NCBI GenBank assembly: GCA_035302345.1
Contig: DATGSS010000097.1
Location: 29,920-93,919, forward strand
DNA from: Paenalcaligenes sp035302345
GTDB lineage: Bacteria; Pseudomonadota; Gammaproteobacteria; Burkholderiales; Burkholderiaceae_B
Direction: 5' to 3'
Length of the DNA: 64,000 nucleotides
In this document: positions 35,047 through 42,773 of the stretch, in pieces
Layout of the letters: each line of letters starts with the position of its first letter
How positions within the stretch are numbered: the first letter of the stretch is position 1
Translations under genes and position numbers: made by a program
The notes under the pieces: model-generated
What the model was told of the DNA's origin: nothing
Databases searched by the model: none
Seen by the model: only the letters and a program-made list of their open reading frames with translations

Positions 35047-36327
35047 ATGGCTAAGTTGAAAATTTTTAACCGTTTAGAGTCGGAAGTACGTGGATATATT
35101 CGTTCATTTCCGGTGTTGTTTGACCAGGCAAAAGGTTCCTTGTTGTATGACAGTGGTTCAGAGGCCTATATCGATTTTTTCAGCGGTGCAGGAACACTGA
35201 ACTACGGGCACAACAATAAGCTTTTAAAAGAAAAGCTCATCGACTACCTCAAAGAAGATGGGGTGGTGCACGGGCTAGACATGGCTACCCAAGCCAAAAA
35301 AGATTTCTTGGAAGCTTTTGAAAGTGTAATCCTCAAGCCACGCGATATGGAGTACACCTTTCAGTTTACCGGTCCTACTGGGACTAACGCTGTTGAAGCA
35401 GCACTGAAAATTGCACGCCAGGTGACTGGACGTGAAAATGTGATTTCCTTTACGCACGGTTTCCACGGTGTGAGCATGGGCTCACTGAGCGTTACCGCCA
35501 ACCAAAAGTTCCGTTCAGCTGCCGGTGCGTCTTTGGGTAACACCACATTTATGCCCTATGACGGGTACTTGGGGCCTGATGTAGATACCATCAGCTACCT
35601 AGAAAAAGTACTGACCGACCCCAGCAGTGGTGTGGACAAGCCCGCCGCTGTGATTGTTGAGACCATCCAAGGTGAGGGCGGTGTTAACGTCGCTACTCAT
35701 CGTTGGTTAGAAGATTTGCAGGCAGTATGCCGCCGCCACGAGGTCATCTTTATTGTGGATGACATTCAAGTAGGTTGTGGACGTACCGGGACATTCTTCA
35801 GCTTTGAGAAAATGGATATCCAACCCGATATCATTACATTGTCCAAGTCGCTATCGGCCTTTGGTCTACCCATGTCGATGGTGCTGATGAAGCCTGAGCT
35901 AGACGTATGGTCCCCCGGTGCGCACAGTGGTACCTTCCGCGGTAATAACTTGGCTTTTGTGACTGCCACTACCGCGTTAGAGCACTACTGGAAAGACGAT
36001 GCCTTCTCCGAGCAAATCGAAGAGAAAGCAGAGATTATCCGTGACTGCCTAGAGAACATCTGCCAAAGCTATCCTAATGCTGGTCTGAGTGTTCGCGGAC
36101 GCGGCCTGATCCAGGGTCTGGTAACTACCGAGAACCACGAGTTGGCCGGTAAAATTGCCCAGCAGTGCTTTAATAATGGGTTGATTATTGAAACCTCTGG
36201 CGCCAACGACGAGGTCCTCAAGCTCTTGCCAGCTCTGACCATCGAAACCGACTTACTGAAAAAAGGCATGGCCATCATTGAAAAGAGTGTGGCCGAAACT
36301 CTCGCCGAAGAAGTCGCAAAAGCTTAA
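35047..36327 (+). CDS. ectB: Diaminobutyrate-2-oxoglutarate transaminase
   Basis: This class III PLP aminotransferase converts aspartate semialdehyde and glutamate to L-2,4-diaminobutyrate, the first committed ectoine step. The PLP lysine is Lys267 in DIITLSKSLSAFGLPMSMV. GPTGTNAVEAALKIARQVTG (110-128) and VDDIQVGCGRTGTFFSFE (238-254) are family motifs. 426 residues. TTTGGAGC lies upstream of the ATG. A 78-base gap separates it from ectA. Confidence 0.97.
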   Translation: MAKLKIFNRLESEVRGYIRSFPVLFDQAKGSLLYDSGSEAYIDFFSGAGTLNYGHNNKLLKEKLIDYLKEDGVVHGLDMATQAKKDFLEAFESVILKPRDMEYTFQFTGPTGTNAVEAALKIARQVTGRENVISFTHGFHGVSMGSLSVTANQKFRSAAGASLGNTTFMPYDGYLGPDVDTISYLEKVLTDPSSGVDKPAAVIVETIQGEGGVNVATHRWLEDLQAVCRRHEVIFIVDDIQVGCGRTGTFFSFEKMDIQPDIITLSKSLSAFGLPMSMVLMKPELDVWSPGAHSGTFRGNNLAFVTATTALEHYWKDDAFSEQIEEKAEIIRDCLENICQSYPNAGLSVRGRGLIQGLVTTENHELAGKIAQQCFNNGLIIETSGANDEVLKLLPALTIETDLLKKGMAIIEKSVAETLAEEVAKA

Positions 36328-36341
36328 TAATAATGGGTGCA

Positions 36342-36389
36342 CAGCAGCCTGGCCCGTGGGGTTGAGCTGCTGCCCACAAATTCCTTTTT
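36342..36389 (+). terminator. Possible attenuating hairpin between ectB and ectC
   Basis: CAGCAGC (36342-36348) and GCTGCTG (36366-36372) form a 7-bp stem. GGG and CCC can extend it across a bulge. A five-T run follows ten bases later (36384-36388). It could lower transcription of ectC-ectD relative to ectAB. A second perfect hairpin AATGGCT-GAAAT-AGCCATT lies at 36403-36421. Confidence 0.35.
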
Positions 36390-36462
36390 AAGACACAGAT
36401 AAAATGGCTGAAATAGCCATTAGATGCATTTAAGAACAAGATAAATAGCAGGAGTACTGATC

Positions 36463-36852
36463 ATGATTGTTCGCAATGTCAAAGACATAATTGGGACAGA
36501 AAACGAAGTCAAAGGTGAAAATTGGACCAGCCGCCGCGTGCTTCTAAAGCGTGATGGAATGGGATTTTCTTTCCATGAAACCATTATCAAGCCAGGCACA
36601 GAAACTCATATTCACTATAAAAACCACCTCGAAGCTGTTTGGTGTGTTGAGGGTGATGGCGAGATCGAGACCGTTGCTGATGGCAAAAAATACGCTATTG
36701 AGCCCGGCGTGGTTTATGCCCTTGATGAGCATGACGAGCATTACTTGCGTGGGGGTAAAGAACCCATGCGTTTAATCTGTGTTTTTAACCCGCCTTTAAC
36801 CGGTCAAGAGGTTCACGATGAATCTGGGGTGTATCCCTTAGAGACCGAATAA
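36463..36852 (+). CDS. ectC: L-ectoine synthase
   Basis: This 129-residue cupin cyclises gamma-N-acetyl-diaminobutyrate to ectoine. The three iron ligands known from characterised EctC proteins fall at the expected places: Glu57 in HLEAVW, Tyr85 in VVYALDEH and His93 in DEHYLRGG. MIVRNVKDIIGTENEVKGENW is the usual N-terminus. AGGAG precedes the ATG. Confidence 0.97.
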   Translation: MIVRNVKDIIGTENEVKGENWTSRRVLLKRDGMGFSFHETIIKPGTETHIHYKNHLEAVWCVEGDGEIETVADGKKYAIEPGVVYALDEHDEHYLRGGKEPMRLICVFNPPLTGQEVHDESGVYPLETE

Positions 36853-36872
36853 GTAAAGATAGGAGTTTAATC

Positions 36873-37793
36873 ATGGATACGGTGATTCATGACCGCTATG
36901 TTTCCAGAACAGAGCGCCAGGCCGGTATGGTCGTTCGTGAGGAGCCGGTCGTCTACAACGAAGGCACTTATGCGGATGCACTCAGTGCCGAACAGTTGGG
37001 AGAATACCAGGACAAGGGGTTCCTCGTCCTGGAGGAGCTTTTTAGCCCTAAAGAGGTCGAGAAGTTCCTGGCCGAGGTAAAAGCCTTAGGCGAGCGCGAT
37101 GATTTACAAGAACGTCCAGAGTTTGTGACCGAGCTTGATTCGCAAGAGTTGCGCTCTTTGTTTTCAGTACATCAATTTAGCTCTGTTTTCGAGCAGCTAA
37201 TGCAAGACCCGCGCTTGGTGAATATCGCGCGCCAGATCTTAGGTTCTGAGGTGTACATTCACCAATCACGCGTTAATTACAAGCCTGGTTTTAATGGCGA
37301 CGAGTTCTATTGGCACTCTGATTTTGAAACCTGGCACGTAGAAGATGGCATGCCCGAGATGCGTGCTCTGAGCTGTTCGGTGCTATTAACCGATAATGAT
37401 GCCTGTAATGGGCCATTGATGCTCATTCCTGGCTCGCACCGTACGTTCTTGGTATGCCCGGGTGAGACACCCGAAGACCACCACGAACGCTCGTTGAAAA
37501 AACAAGAATTTGGTGTGCCCGACCCATTGAGTTTGACATTATTGGTCGAAGAATACGGTGGTATCGAGGCACTAGAGGCCAAAGCTGGCTCAGTTGTCAT
37601 TTTTGATAGTAATGCCATGCACGGCTCGGCCGGCAATATTAGTCCGTGGCCGCGTGTCAATGCTTTCTTTGTATATAACAGCATTGAGAACAAGCTGGAA
37701 ACACCCAAGTACGGTCTCGAACCCAGGCCCGAGTACTTGGCACATCGCAAAGACACCAAAGCCGTCAAGCCAAAGCCAATCAAAGGCAGCTAG
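36873..37793 (+). CDS. ectD: Ectoine 5-hydroxylase
   Basis: This 306-residue Fe(II)/2-oxoglutarate dioxygenase converts ectoine to 5-hydroxyectoine. The EctD signature FYWHSDFETWHVEDGMPEMR holds iron ligands His148 and Asp150. The third ligand is His250 in DSNAMHGSAGN, and Arg261 in WPRVNAFFVYNS should bind 2-oxoglutarate. AGGAG precedes the ATG, 20 bases after ectC. It is the last gene of the operon, closed by a strong terminator. An aspartokinase, fused to some ect operons, is absent. Confidence 0.97.
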   Translation: MDTVIHDRYVSRTERQAGMVVREEPVVYNEGTYADALSAEQLGEYQDKGFLVLEELFSPKEVEKFLAEVKALGERDDLQERPEFVTELDSQELRSLFSVHQFSSVFEQLMQDPRLVNIARQILGSEVYIHQSRVNYKPGFNGDEFYWHSDFETWHVEDGMPEMRALSCSVLLTDNDACNGPLMLIPGSHRTFLVCPGETPEDHHERSLKKQEFGVPDPLSLTLLVEEYGGIEALEAKAGSVVIFDSNAMHGSAGNISPWPRVNAFFVYNSIENKLETPKYGLEPRPEYLAHRKDTKAVKPKPIKGS

Positions 37794-37857
37794 TCACTAG
37801 TAATAACGATCAATAAATACATAAATAGTCGCTAGCAACTAGCATAGCAAATGATAT

Positions 37858-37896
37858 AAAAAAAGCGCAGCTGGAAATTATCCACTGCGCTTTTTT
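37858..37896. terminator. Bidirectional terminator between ectD and ehuA
   Basis: An A7 run and GCGCAG (37865-37870) pair with CTGCGC (37885-37890) and a T6 run. An inner TGG/CCA extends the stem across a one-base bulge. The T and A runs on both sides suit termination of both converging operons. Confidence 0.85.
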
Positions 37897-37928
37897 GTGT
37901 CCGCCCTAGAGCGAAAAGGAACCTATAC

Positions 37929-38804
37929 TTAGTTGCCGTTTTCGCCTAAAAAATGGCTCAGGAATTGCTGAGTACGTTCTTTTTGGGGGTTATCAAATAA
38001 TTGCTGGGGGACGCCTTGCTCGACGACTTTGCCACCGTCAAAAAAACAAATGCGGTCAGAAATCTCTTTGGCGAATTGCATCTCGTGTGTGACCAACAGA
38101 ATAGTGAGATCATGCTGCGCCGCCAAGCGCTCTATAACGGTGAGAACCTCGCCGACGAGTTCGGGGTCAAGGGCAGATGTGGGCTCGTCAAAGAGCATTA
38201 TTTTAGGACGCATTGCTAGTGCGCGAGCGATGGCCACACGCTGCTGTTGACCGCCTGAGAGCTGACTTGGGTATTTGTCCTTGTGTTCGAGCATCCCTAC
38301 TAATTCTAGATACTCACAGGCTCTTTCTTGTGCTTTTTTCTTGCTGAGCCCTAAAACATGAATAGGGGCTTCGGTGATATTGCGTTGTACTGTCATGTGA
38401 GGGAACAGGTTAAACTGCTGAAAAACCATGCCCATTTTTTTGCGCATGTGGCGCAGGTGTTTTTCCCCAGCATTGACTAATTCGCCATGTTTTTGTTCAT
38501 GCCACAGGGGCTCACCACCGACAAAAATATGCCCCCCTTGGATGTCTTCTAGCGTCATTAAAATACGCAGAACAGTGGATTTTCCTGACCCCGATGGTCC
38601 AATGATGGTGACTTTTTCTCCTTGTTGTACATTGAAACTAAGTTGATCAAGCACCACATGCTCACCAAATTTTTTGGTCACTGCATCAAATTCGATGATG
38701 GGTGAAGCGGTTGTGCTGGACAGGCCATTGCCCTGCCCGTTCATCGGGTAAGGTTCAGTTTGGCGACTGGTATCCAGCACTGTTTTAGTAAGTGTGCCAG
38801 TCAT
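37929..38804 (-). CDS. ehuA: Ectoine/hydroxyectoine ABC importer, ATPase
   Basis: This is an ATP-binding protein of the polar amino acid family, with Walker A GPSGSGKST (about 69-77), signature LSGGQQQRVAIARAL and Walker B IMLFDEPTSALDPE. The start is set at 38802-38804, where ATGA overlaps the ehuD stop. The frame reaches further back but would run into ehuD. About 35 residues precede the usual ATPase start (IIEFDAVTKKFGEHVV), an extension of unclear meaning. Assignment to ectoine uptake rests on gene order ehuBCDA and on the converging ect operon. Confidence 0.82.
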   Translation of the reverse strand: MTGTLTKTVLDTSRQTEPYPMNGQGNGLSSTTASPIIEFDAVTKKFGEHVVLDQLSFNVQQGEKVTIIGPSGSGKSTVLRILMTLEDIQGGHIFVGGEPLWHEQKHGELVNAGEKHLRHMRKKMGMVFQQFNLFPHMTVQRNITEAPIHVLGLSKKKAQERACEYLELVGMLEHKDKYPSQLSGGQQQRVAIARALAMRPKIMLFDEPTSALDPELVGEVLTVIERLAAQHDLTILLVTHEMQFAKEISDRICFFDGGKVVEQGVPQQLFDNPQKERTQQFLSHFLGENGN

Positions 38805-39493
38805 TTCAAATGTACTCCTTCTTTGGGTAAGCGTGTATCTAAAACACGTATCAGCCAAGAGGCTACCAAGGTGAGAATCAGATATAGCAAGCCCACCATG
38901 GATAGGGGGATCATGTAGTTAAATGTTCGGTCCCCAATAATCTTGGCCACATTAAGCACTTCAAGTACAGAGACAACAGACAGCACTGGGACGTCTTTCA
39001 TAATAGAGACTAAATAGTTACCCAGTGCCGGAATAATTCTGGGTATGGCTTGGGGCAAAACAACAATGATAAAGGTTCGCCAGGCAGTAAAATCTAAAGC
39101 ACGTGCGGCCTCGGTCTGACCGTTATGGATAGACTCGATACCTGCTCTGTAGACCTCTGATGTATAAGCGCTGTATTGCAGCCCCAAGGCTAATGCCCCC
39201 GTCATAAAGGCAGGCAGGACAATGCCGTATTCAGGCAGCACGTAATAAAGGAAGAAAAGCTGTACCAGTAGCGGCGTATCACGGATAAATTCGGTGATGA
39301 AATAGGCCGGCCAGGAAATTATTTTTAGTCGAACACTCTTGAGGCCAGCCAAGATCAGGCCAATGATGGCTGCTACCACAAAGCCCACCAGAGTGGCTTG
39401 TATGGTGACCACCAAACCTTTTAATAATATGGGCAAAATCGACCAAGCAAAGGCCCAGGCGCTGCTTGTATCCCATGCAATTCCAAATAGCAT
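38801..39493 (-). CDS. ehuD: Ectoine/hydroxyectoine ABC importer, permease EhuD
   Basis: This inner-membrane permease of the HisM/GlnP class has about five helices, with the EAA loop QTEAARALDFTAWRTFIIVVLPQA around residue 135-158. I choose the ATG at 39491-39493 (MLFGIAWDTSSAWAF) because AGGGAGG lies four bases upstream and it falls two bases after the ehuC stop. The frame itself runs back seven codons. Confidence 0.82.
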   Translation of the reverse strand: MLFGIAWDTSSAWAFAWSILPILLKGLVVTIQATLVGFVVAAIIGLILAGLKSVRLKIISWPAYFITEFIRDTPLLVQLFFLYYVLPEYGIVLPAFMTGALALGLQYSAYTSEVYRAGIESIHNGQTEAARALDFTAWRTFIIVVLPQAIPRIIPALGNYLVSIMKDVPVLSVVSVLEVLNVAKIIGDRTFNYMIPLSMVGLLYLILTLVASWLIRVLDTRLPKEGVHLK

Positions 39494-39495
39494 GT

Positions 39496-40167
39496 TTACC
39501 TCCCTGCTCGCCACCGGCTGGTATAGCGTTCAAGTAAACGCATGAAAAAAGCCAAAACCAGTGCCATGCCAAAGTAGATGAAAAGCAGCATCGTATAAAT
39601 AGTGGTGCTGTCCTGAGTGTAGTTACGTAATTGTTCAGCGCGGAAAGTCAGATCGCCCAGACTAATCAGGGAAACCAGCGCTGTGTCTTTGAGGTTTTGT
39701 ATAGCTAAATTGCCAAAAGAAGGCATCATCTCGGGGATGGCTTGGGGGACAGCAATGCGCCACATAGTTTGGCGCGGACTAAAGTCCAAGGCTTTGGCTG
39801 CCTCGAGCTGGTTGGGCGAAACCGCTTGGATGGCACCACGAACGACTTCGGCACCGTAGGCACCGATATTCAAGCTAAGTGCAAGCGTGCCTGCCATCAC
39901 CGGACTTAGGCGTAAATCAACGCCAATAACTTGTCCCAGGACAGGTAATGCAAAAAACAGCCAAAATAATTGCACCAATAACGAGGTGCCTCTGAAGAGC
40001 TCGATAAATCCTACGCTAAGAGCTCGGACCCAGAGGTAGTCTGAGAGTCTGCCCACCCCGGCGATAAAAGATACCAGCCCGCCAAGAATAGTGGAGTAAA
40101 CAGTAAGTTGAGTTGTTACCCAGGCCCCGCTTAAAAGGGGGCCTGCGTAAGTATTCCAGTCAATCAT
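39496..40167 (-). CDS. ehuC: Ectoine/hydroxyectoine ABC importer, permease EhuC
   Basis: This 223-residue permease partners EhuD. The EAA loop is PNQLEAAKALDFSPRQTMWRIAVPQA (about 120-145), and the N-terminal QLTVYSTILGGLVSFIAGVGRL is typical of amino-acid permeases. It is placed between ehuB and ehuD, as in Sinorhizobium ehuABCD. On its own it would be called a polar amino acid permease. Confidence 0.82.
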   Translation of the reverse strand: MIDWNTYAGPLLSGAWVTTQLTVYSTILGGLVSFIAGVGRLSDYLWVRALSVGFIELFRGTSLLVQLFWLFFALPVLGQVIGVDLRLSPVMAGTLALSLNIGAYGAEVVRGAIQAVSPNQLEAAKALDFSPRQTMWRIAVPQAIPEMMPSFGNLAIQNLKDTALVSLISLGDLTFRAEQLRNYTQDSTTIYTMLLFIYFGMALVLAFFMRLLERYTSRWRAGR

Positions 40168-40209
40168 GTGTGCTTATTTAGTAATGGAACAATGGCTCAT
40201 TTAGAAAAA

Positions 40210-41106
40210 TTAAAATGGGCCATCGGTGTCGGCACACAGCTCGGCAGTGGTTTTAACGTTGGATTCGCTTTGGTCTAAGTCAGTAAAACCGTGACTGGCC
40301 AAAATATCAGACCAGGTATCCGTTTTTTTGAATTCTGCTAAAGCCTCGTTAATGGCATCACGCAAGTCCTCGGAGTCTTTGGAAAAGGTAAAGCCACCCC
40401 AGCTGCGAATGGCGACGTCATTAATGACCGGGTCAACAAAATCCTCGGCCAATTCGACCTTGTCGCTGCGCTTAGCGAGCTCGGAGGCAGTCAAACCTGT
40501 AGCTGCATAAGCATCTGCGCGGCCAGTGGAAACGGTAGAAATAGCATCCGCGTTATTTGCGATGGTCAGCATTTTGCTTTCATCAACGCCCAGTGCCTGC
40601 AACATTTCTAGCTGATCAGCGCCAGCCATGATGGCTACTGTGTAATCACCGTCGGTAAAGTCCTCGTAGCCGTGCAAGTCTTTTGGGTTGCCAGCTGCGA
40701 CGAGTAAGCCCTCACCATACGAGCTGTTGGGTTCAGAGTAAATGACCTGCTCGCAGCGTTGGGGCAAGATGGCCATCTCGGCAGCGACCATATCAAAACG
40801 GTCAGCCTGCAAGCCCGGAATTAGAGAGCCAAAGTTAGTGGTGACCCACTCGATCTCATCGATGCCCAATTCCTTAACCAAATGTTGTGCGACCTCGGGA
40901 CCGGCTCCTTTAGCCTCTCCATTGAGGTCAATAAAACCGTAAGGGATTTCATTGGCCACGGCGATGCGAATCACGCCTCTATCTTTGATTTCCTCTAAAG
41001 AGGCGGCTGTTGCGGTGGTACCCAACAGGCCAGCGCCGAGTAGGCCAATGGCGACAGCCAGCGCTGTTTTTTTGCCTCGATGTGGAATATCCGCTGAATT
41101 AAACAT
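40210..41106 (-). CDS. ehuB: Ectoine/hydroxyectoine-binding periplasmic protein
   Basis: This 298-residue solute-binding protein of the family-3 (amino acid) class has a signal peptide at about 10-34 (KKTALAVAIGLLGAGLLGTTATA, cleavage after ATA). The mature start SLEEIKDRGVIRIAVANEIPYGFIDLNGEAKGAGPEVAQHL resembles EhuB closely. Aromatic residues suited to caging the ectoine ring are spread along the chain, but their exact role is not read here. The first gene of the ehuBCDA operon. AAAGGA precedes the ATG. Confidence 0.84.
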   Translation of the reverse strand: MFNSADIPHRGKKTALAVAIGLLGAGLLGTTATAASLEEIKDRGVIRIAVANEIPYGFIDLNGEAKGAGPEVAQHLVKELGIDEIEWVTTNFGSLIPGLQADRFDMVAAEMAILPQRCEQVIYSEPNSSYGEGLLVAAGNPKDLHGYEDFTDGDYTVAIMAGADQLEMLQALGVDESKMLTIANNADAISTVSTGRADAYAATGLTASELAKRSDKVELAEDFVDPVINDVAIRSWGGFTFSKDSEDLRDAINEALAEFKKTDTWSDILASHGFTDLDQSESNVKTTAELCADTDGPF

Positions 41107-41209
41107 AAATGGGTCCTTTTGTATTTCTATGAAATGAAAAATTGTCTCGTCATTTTTAATGGTCCCTAAATGTCACCCAGAGTAACCGGGCGGGACCGCT
41201 ATATTATTT

Positions 41210-41256
41210 GTTAGAGCTCAAATGATACAATGAAAAATAGTTAGCGCTCAAATGAT
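41210..41256. promoter_or_regulatory. Tandem 17-bp direct repeat upstream of ehuB, candidate operator
   Basis: GTTAGAGCTCAAATGAT (41210-41226) and GTTAGCGCTCAAATGAT (41240-41256) differ at one base and are spaced exactly 30 bp, about three helical turns. They lie 104-150 bases before the ehuB start in an AT-rich promoter-like stretch. The first copy contains the palindromic core GAGCTC. The binding protein is unknown. EctR or a GntR-type ectoine sensor are candidates. Confidence 0.6.
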
Positions 41257-41393
41257 TTTGATAAAAACTATTAGCTTTGTAAACAGATTGATGTTCTCAA
41301 TGAGGGTGTTTGCTGTTATCAGGTTGATTAGCGCAACACAGCCCGCCGCGGATGCTTGCTATCTACCGCGGATATGTGGTAGTCTTTTAACTT

Positions 41394-41483
41394 ATGCATA
41401 GTATTAACAGCCAATCCTTCTTTTTTTATTTTTACTTTTTTCCCGTGCCGCTGGCGCAGGAAGGGATGGGCTGTACAAACTAA
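41394..41483 (+). CDS. Phe/Tyr-rich leader peptide of aroG
   Basis: A 29-codon frame begins ATG at 41394 and ends TAA at 41481. After MHSINSQS it reads eight consecutive aromatic codons, FFFYFYFF (41418-41441; six Phe, two Tyr), then PVPLAQEGMGCTN. This is the composition of an attenuator leader, like PheL of E. coli. It lies 115 bases before the aroG start and is followed by an intrinsic terminator. The ribosome-binding site is weak. The peptide presumably has no function apart from positioning the ribosome. Confidence 0.8.
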   Translation: MHSINSQSFFFYFYFFPVPLAQEGMGCTN

Positions 41484-41523
41484 AAAACGCCTATTACCAG
41501 TTTCCAAAAAGCCGCCAGCGCAC
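41445..41523 (+). promoter_or_regulatory. Predicted antiterminator of the aroG attenuator
   Basis: GTGCCGCTGGCG (41445-41456), starting four bases after the last Phe codon, can pair with CGCCAGCGCAC (41513-41523): seven plus four base pairs across one bulged C. This would occupy most of the 5' arm of the terminator at 41506-41541, so the two folds exclude each other. A ribosome stalled early in the Phe/Tyr run would leave the upstream strand free. Confidence 0.65.
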
Positions 41524-41541
41524 CGCCGGGCGGCTTTTTTT
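41506..41541 (+). terminator. Attenuator terminator upstream of aroG
   Basis: AAAAAGCCGCC (41506-41516) pairs with GGCGGCTTTTTTT (41529-41541), leaving a 12-base loop. It lies 57 bases before the aroG ATG and 23 bases after the leader-peptide stop, so unregulated transcripts should end before aroG. Confidence 0.88.
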
Positions 41542-41597
41542 GTGGCTGCCCAACATAAAACTCATGGTTGCACTGGCCTAAACAGAGGAGAAAGACC

Positions 41598-42686
41598 ATG
41601 TCACACAATACTGATGATTTAAGAATTCGCGAGATTAAAGAGCTCTGTCCGCCTGCACACGTCATGCGTGAGTTTCCTTGTGGTGAACAAGCCAGTGAGG
41701 TTGTTCATGGCAGTCGCGAAGCTATTCACCGTATCTTGCACGGTAAAGATGACCGTTTAGTAGTTGTCATCGGGCCGTGCTCTATCCATGACCCCAAGGC
41801 TGCACTCGAGTACGCCGAGCGGTTGACCAAATTACGTGAAAAGCATGCTGATTCCTTGGAAATCGTGATGCGTGTGTATTTTGAAAAGCCACGCACCACC
41901 GTCGGCTGGAAGGGGTTAATCAATGACCCGCATTTAGATGGCAGCTTTAATATCAATCAGGGGTTGCGCATCGCTCGCGAGTTGATTCTAAATATTAATG
42001 AGATGGGGCTGCCAGCCGCGTGTGAATACTTAGATATGATTACCCCTCAATACATTGCTGATTTGGTTGCATGGGGTGCCATTGGGGCACGTACCACCGA
42101 AAGCCAGGTTCACCGTGAACTTGCTTCGGGGTTGTCATGCCCGGTAGGTTTTAAAAACGGTACAGGCGGCAGCATGGGAATCGCCGTTGATGCGATCAAG
42201 GCTGCATCTCATCCGCACCACTTTTTGTCTGTGACCAAAGGGGGGCATTCGGCCATTGTGTCGACTTTGGGTAACGAGGATTGCCACATCATTTTGCGTG
42301 GTGGCCCCAAGCCCAACTACGATGCACAAAGCGTTGATGAGGCCAGCAAAAAAATGCAAGACGCCGGATTGCGTCCTGCAGTCATGATTGATTCCAGTCA
42401 CTCTAACAGCAGCAAAGACTACCGCCGTCAACCCGAGGTCTTAGCCGATGTCGGCCAGCAAATCAGTGGGGGTGATGAGCGTATTATCGGGGTCATGATC
42501 GAGAGTCATCTGGTCGCCGGTCGCCAAGATTTAGTCGATGGGCAGGCACTGACTTATGGTCAGAGCATCACTGATGGCTGCATTGGTTGGGATGATACCG
42601 AGGTTGTTTTAGAAAGATTAGCCAAAGCCGTCCAAGAAAGGCGTAAAATGATCACCAAGAAAGAGACGAATGTAGCTCACGCCTAA
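41598..42686 (+). CDS. aroG: 3-deoxy-7-phosphoheptulonate synthase, class I
   Basis: This 362-residue DAHP synthase carries out the first step of the shikimate pathway, joining PEP and erythrose 4-phosphate. Motifs: VVVIGPCSIHDPKAALEYAERL, KPRTTVGWKGLINDPHLDG, AIGARTTESQVHRELASGLS and the metal-site VMIDSSHSNSSKD. The start is the ATG at 41598 with GAGGAG upstream. The frame extends ten codons back. In E. coli the isoenzymes are controlled by TyrR/TrpR and feedback; here a Phe/Tyr attenuator precedes the gene. Confidence 0.95.
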   Translation: MSHNTDDLRIREIKELCPPAHVMREFPCGEQASEVVHGSREAIHRILHGKDDRLVVVIGPCSIHDPKAALEYAERLTKLREKHADSLEIVMRVYFEKPRTTVGWKGLINDPHLDGSFNINQGLRIARELILNINEMGLPAACEYLDMITPQYIADLVAWGAIGARTTESQVHRELASGLSCPVGFKNGTGGSMGIAVDAIKAASHPHHFLSVTKGGHSAIVSTLGNEDCHIILRGGPKPNYDAQSVDEASKKMQDAGLRPAVMIDSSHSNSSKDYRRQPEVLADVGQQISGGDERIIGVMIESHLVAGRQDLVDGQALTYGQSITDGCIGWDDTEVVLERLAKAVQERRKMITKKETNVAHA

Positions 42687-42773
42687 GATCAGGTGCCTGC
42701 GTTTTAATATGCAGCACATCGGGTTGGTTGAGCCCGGTCTCGCCTTTAATGACGAGATTTCACGGAGTAAATA

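Noticed and set aside
41346..41373. CCGCGGAT direct repeat (41346-41353 and 41366-41373) upstream of the aroG leader
   Set aside because: Two copies 20 bp apart could be an operator, but the 8-base word is short and no regulator or promoter position supports it. Kept only as a note.
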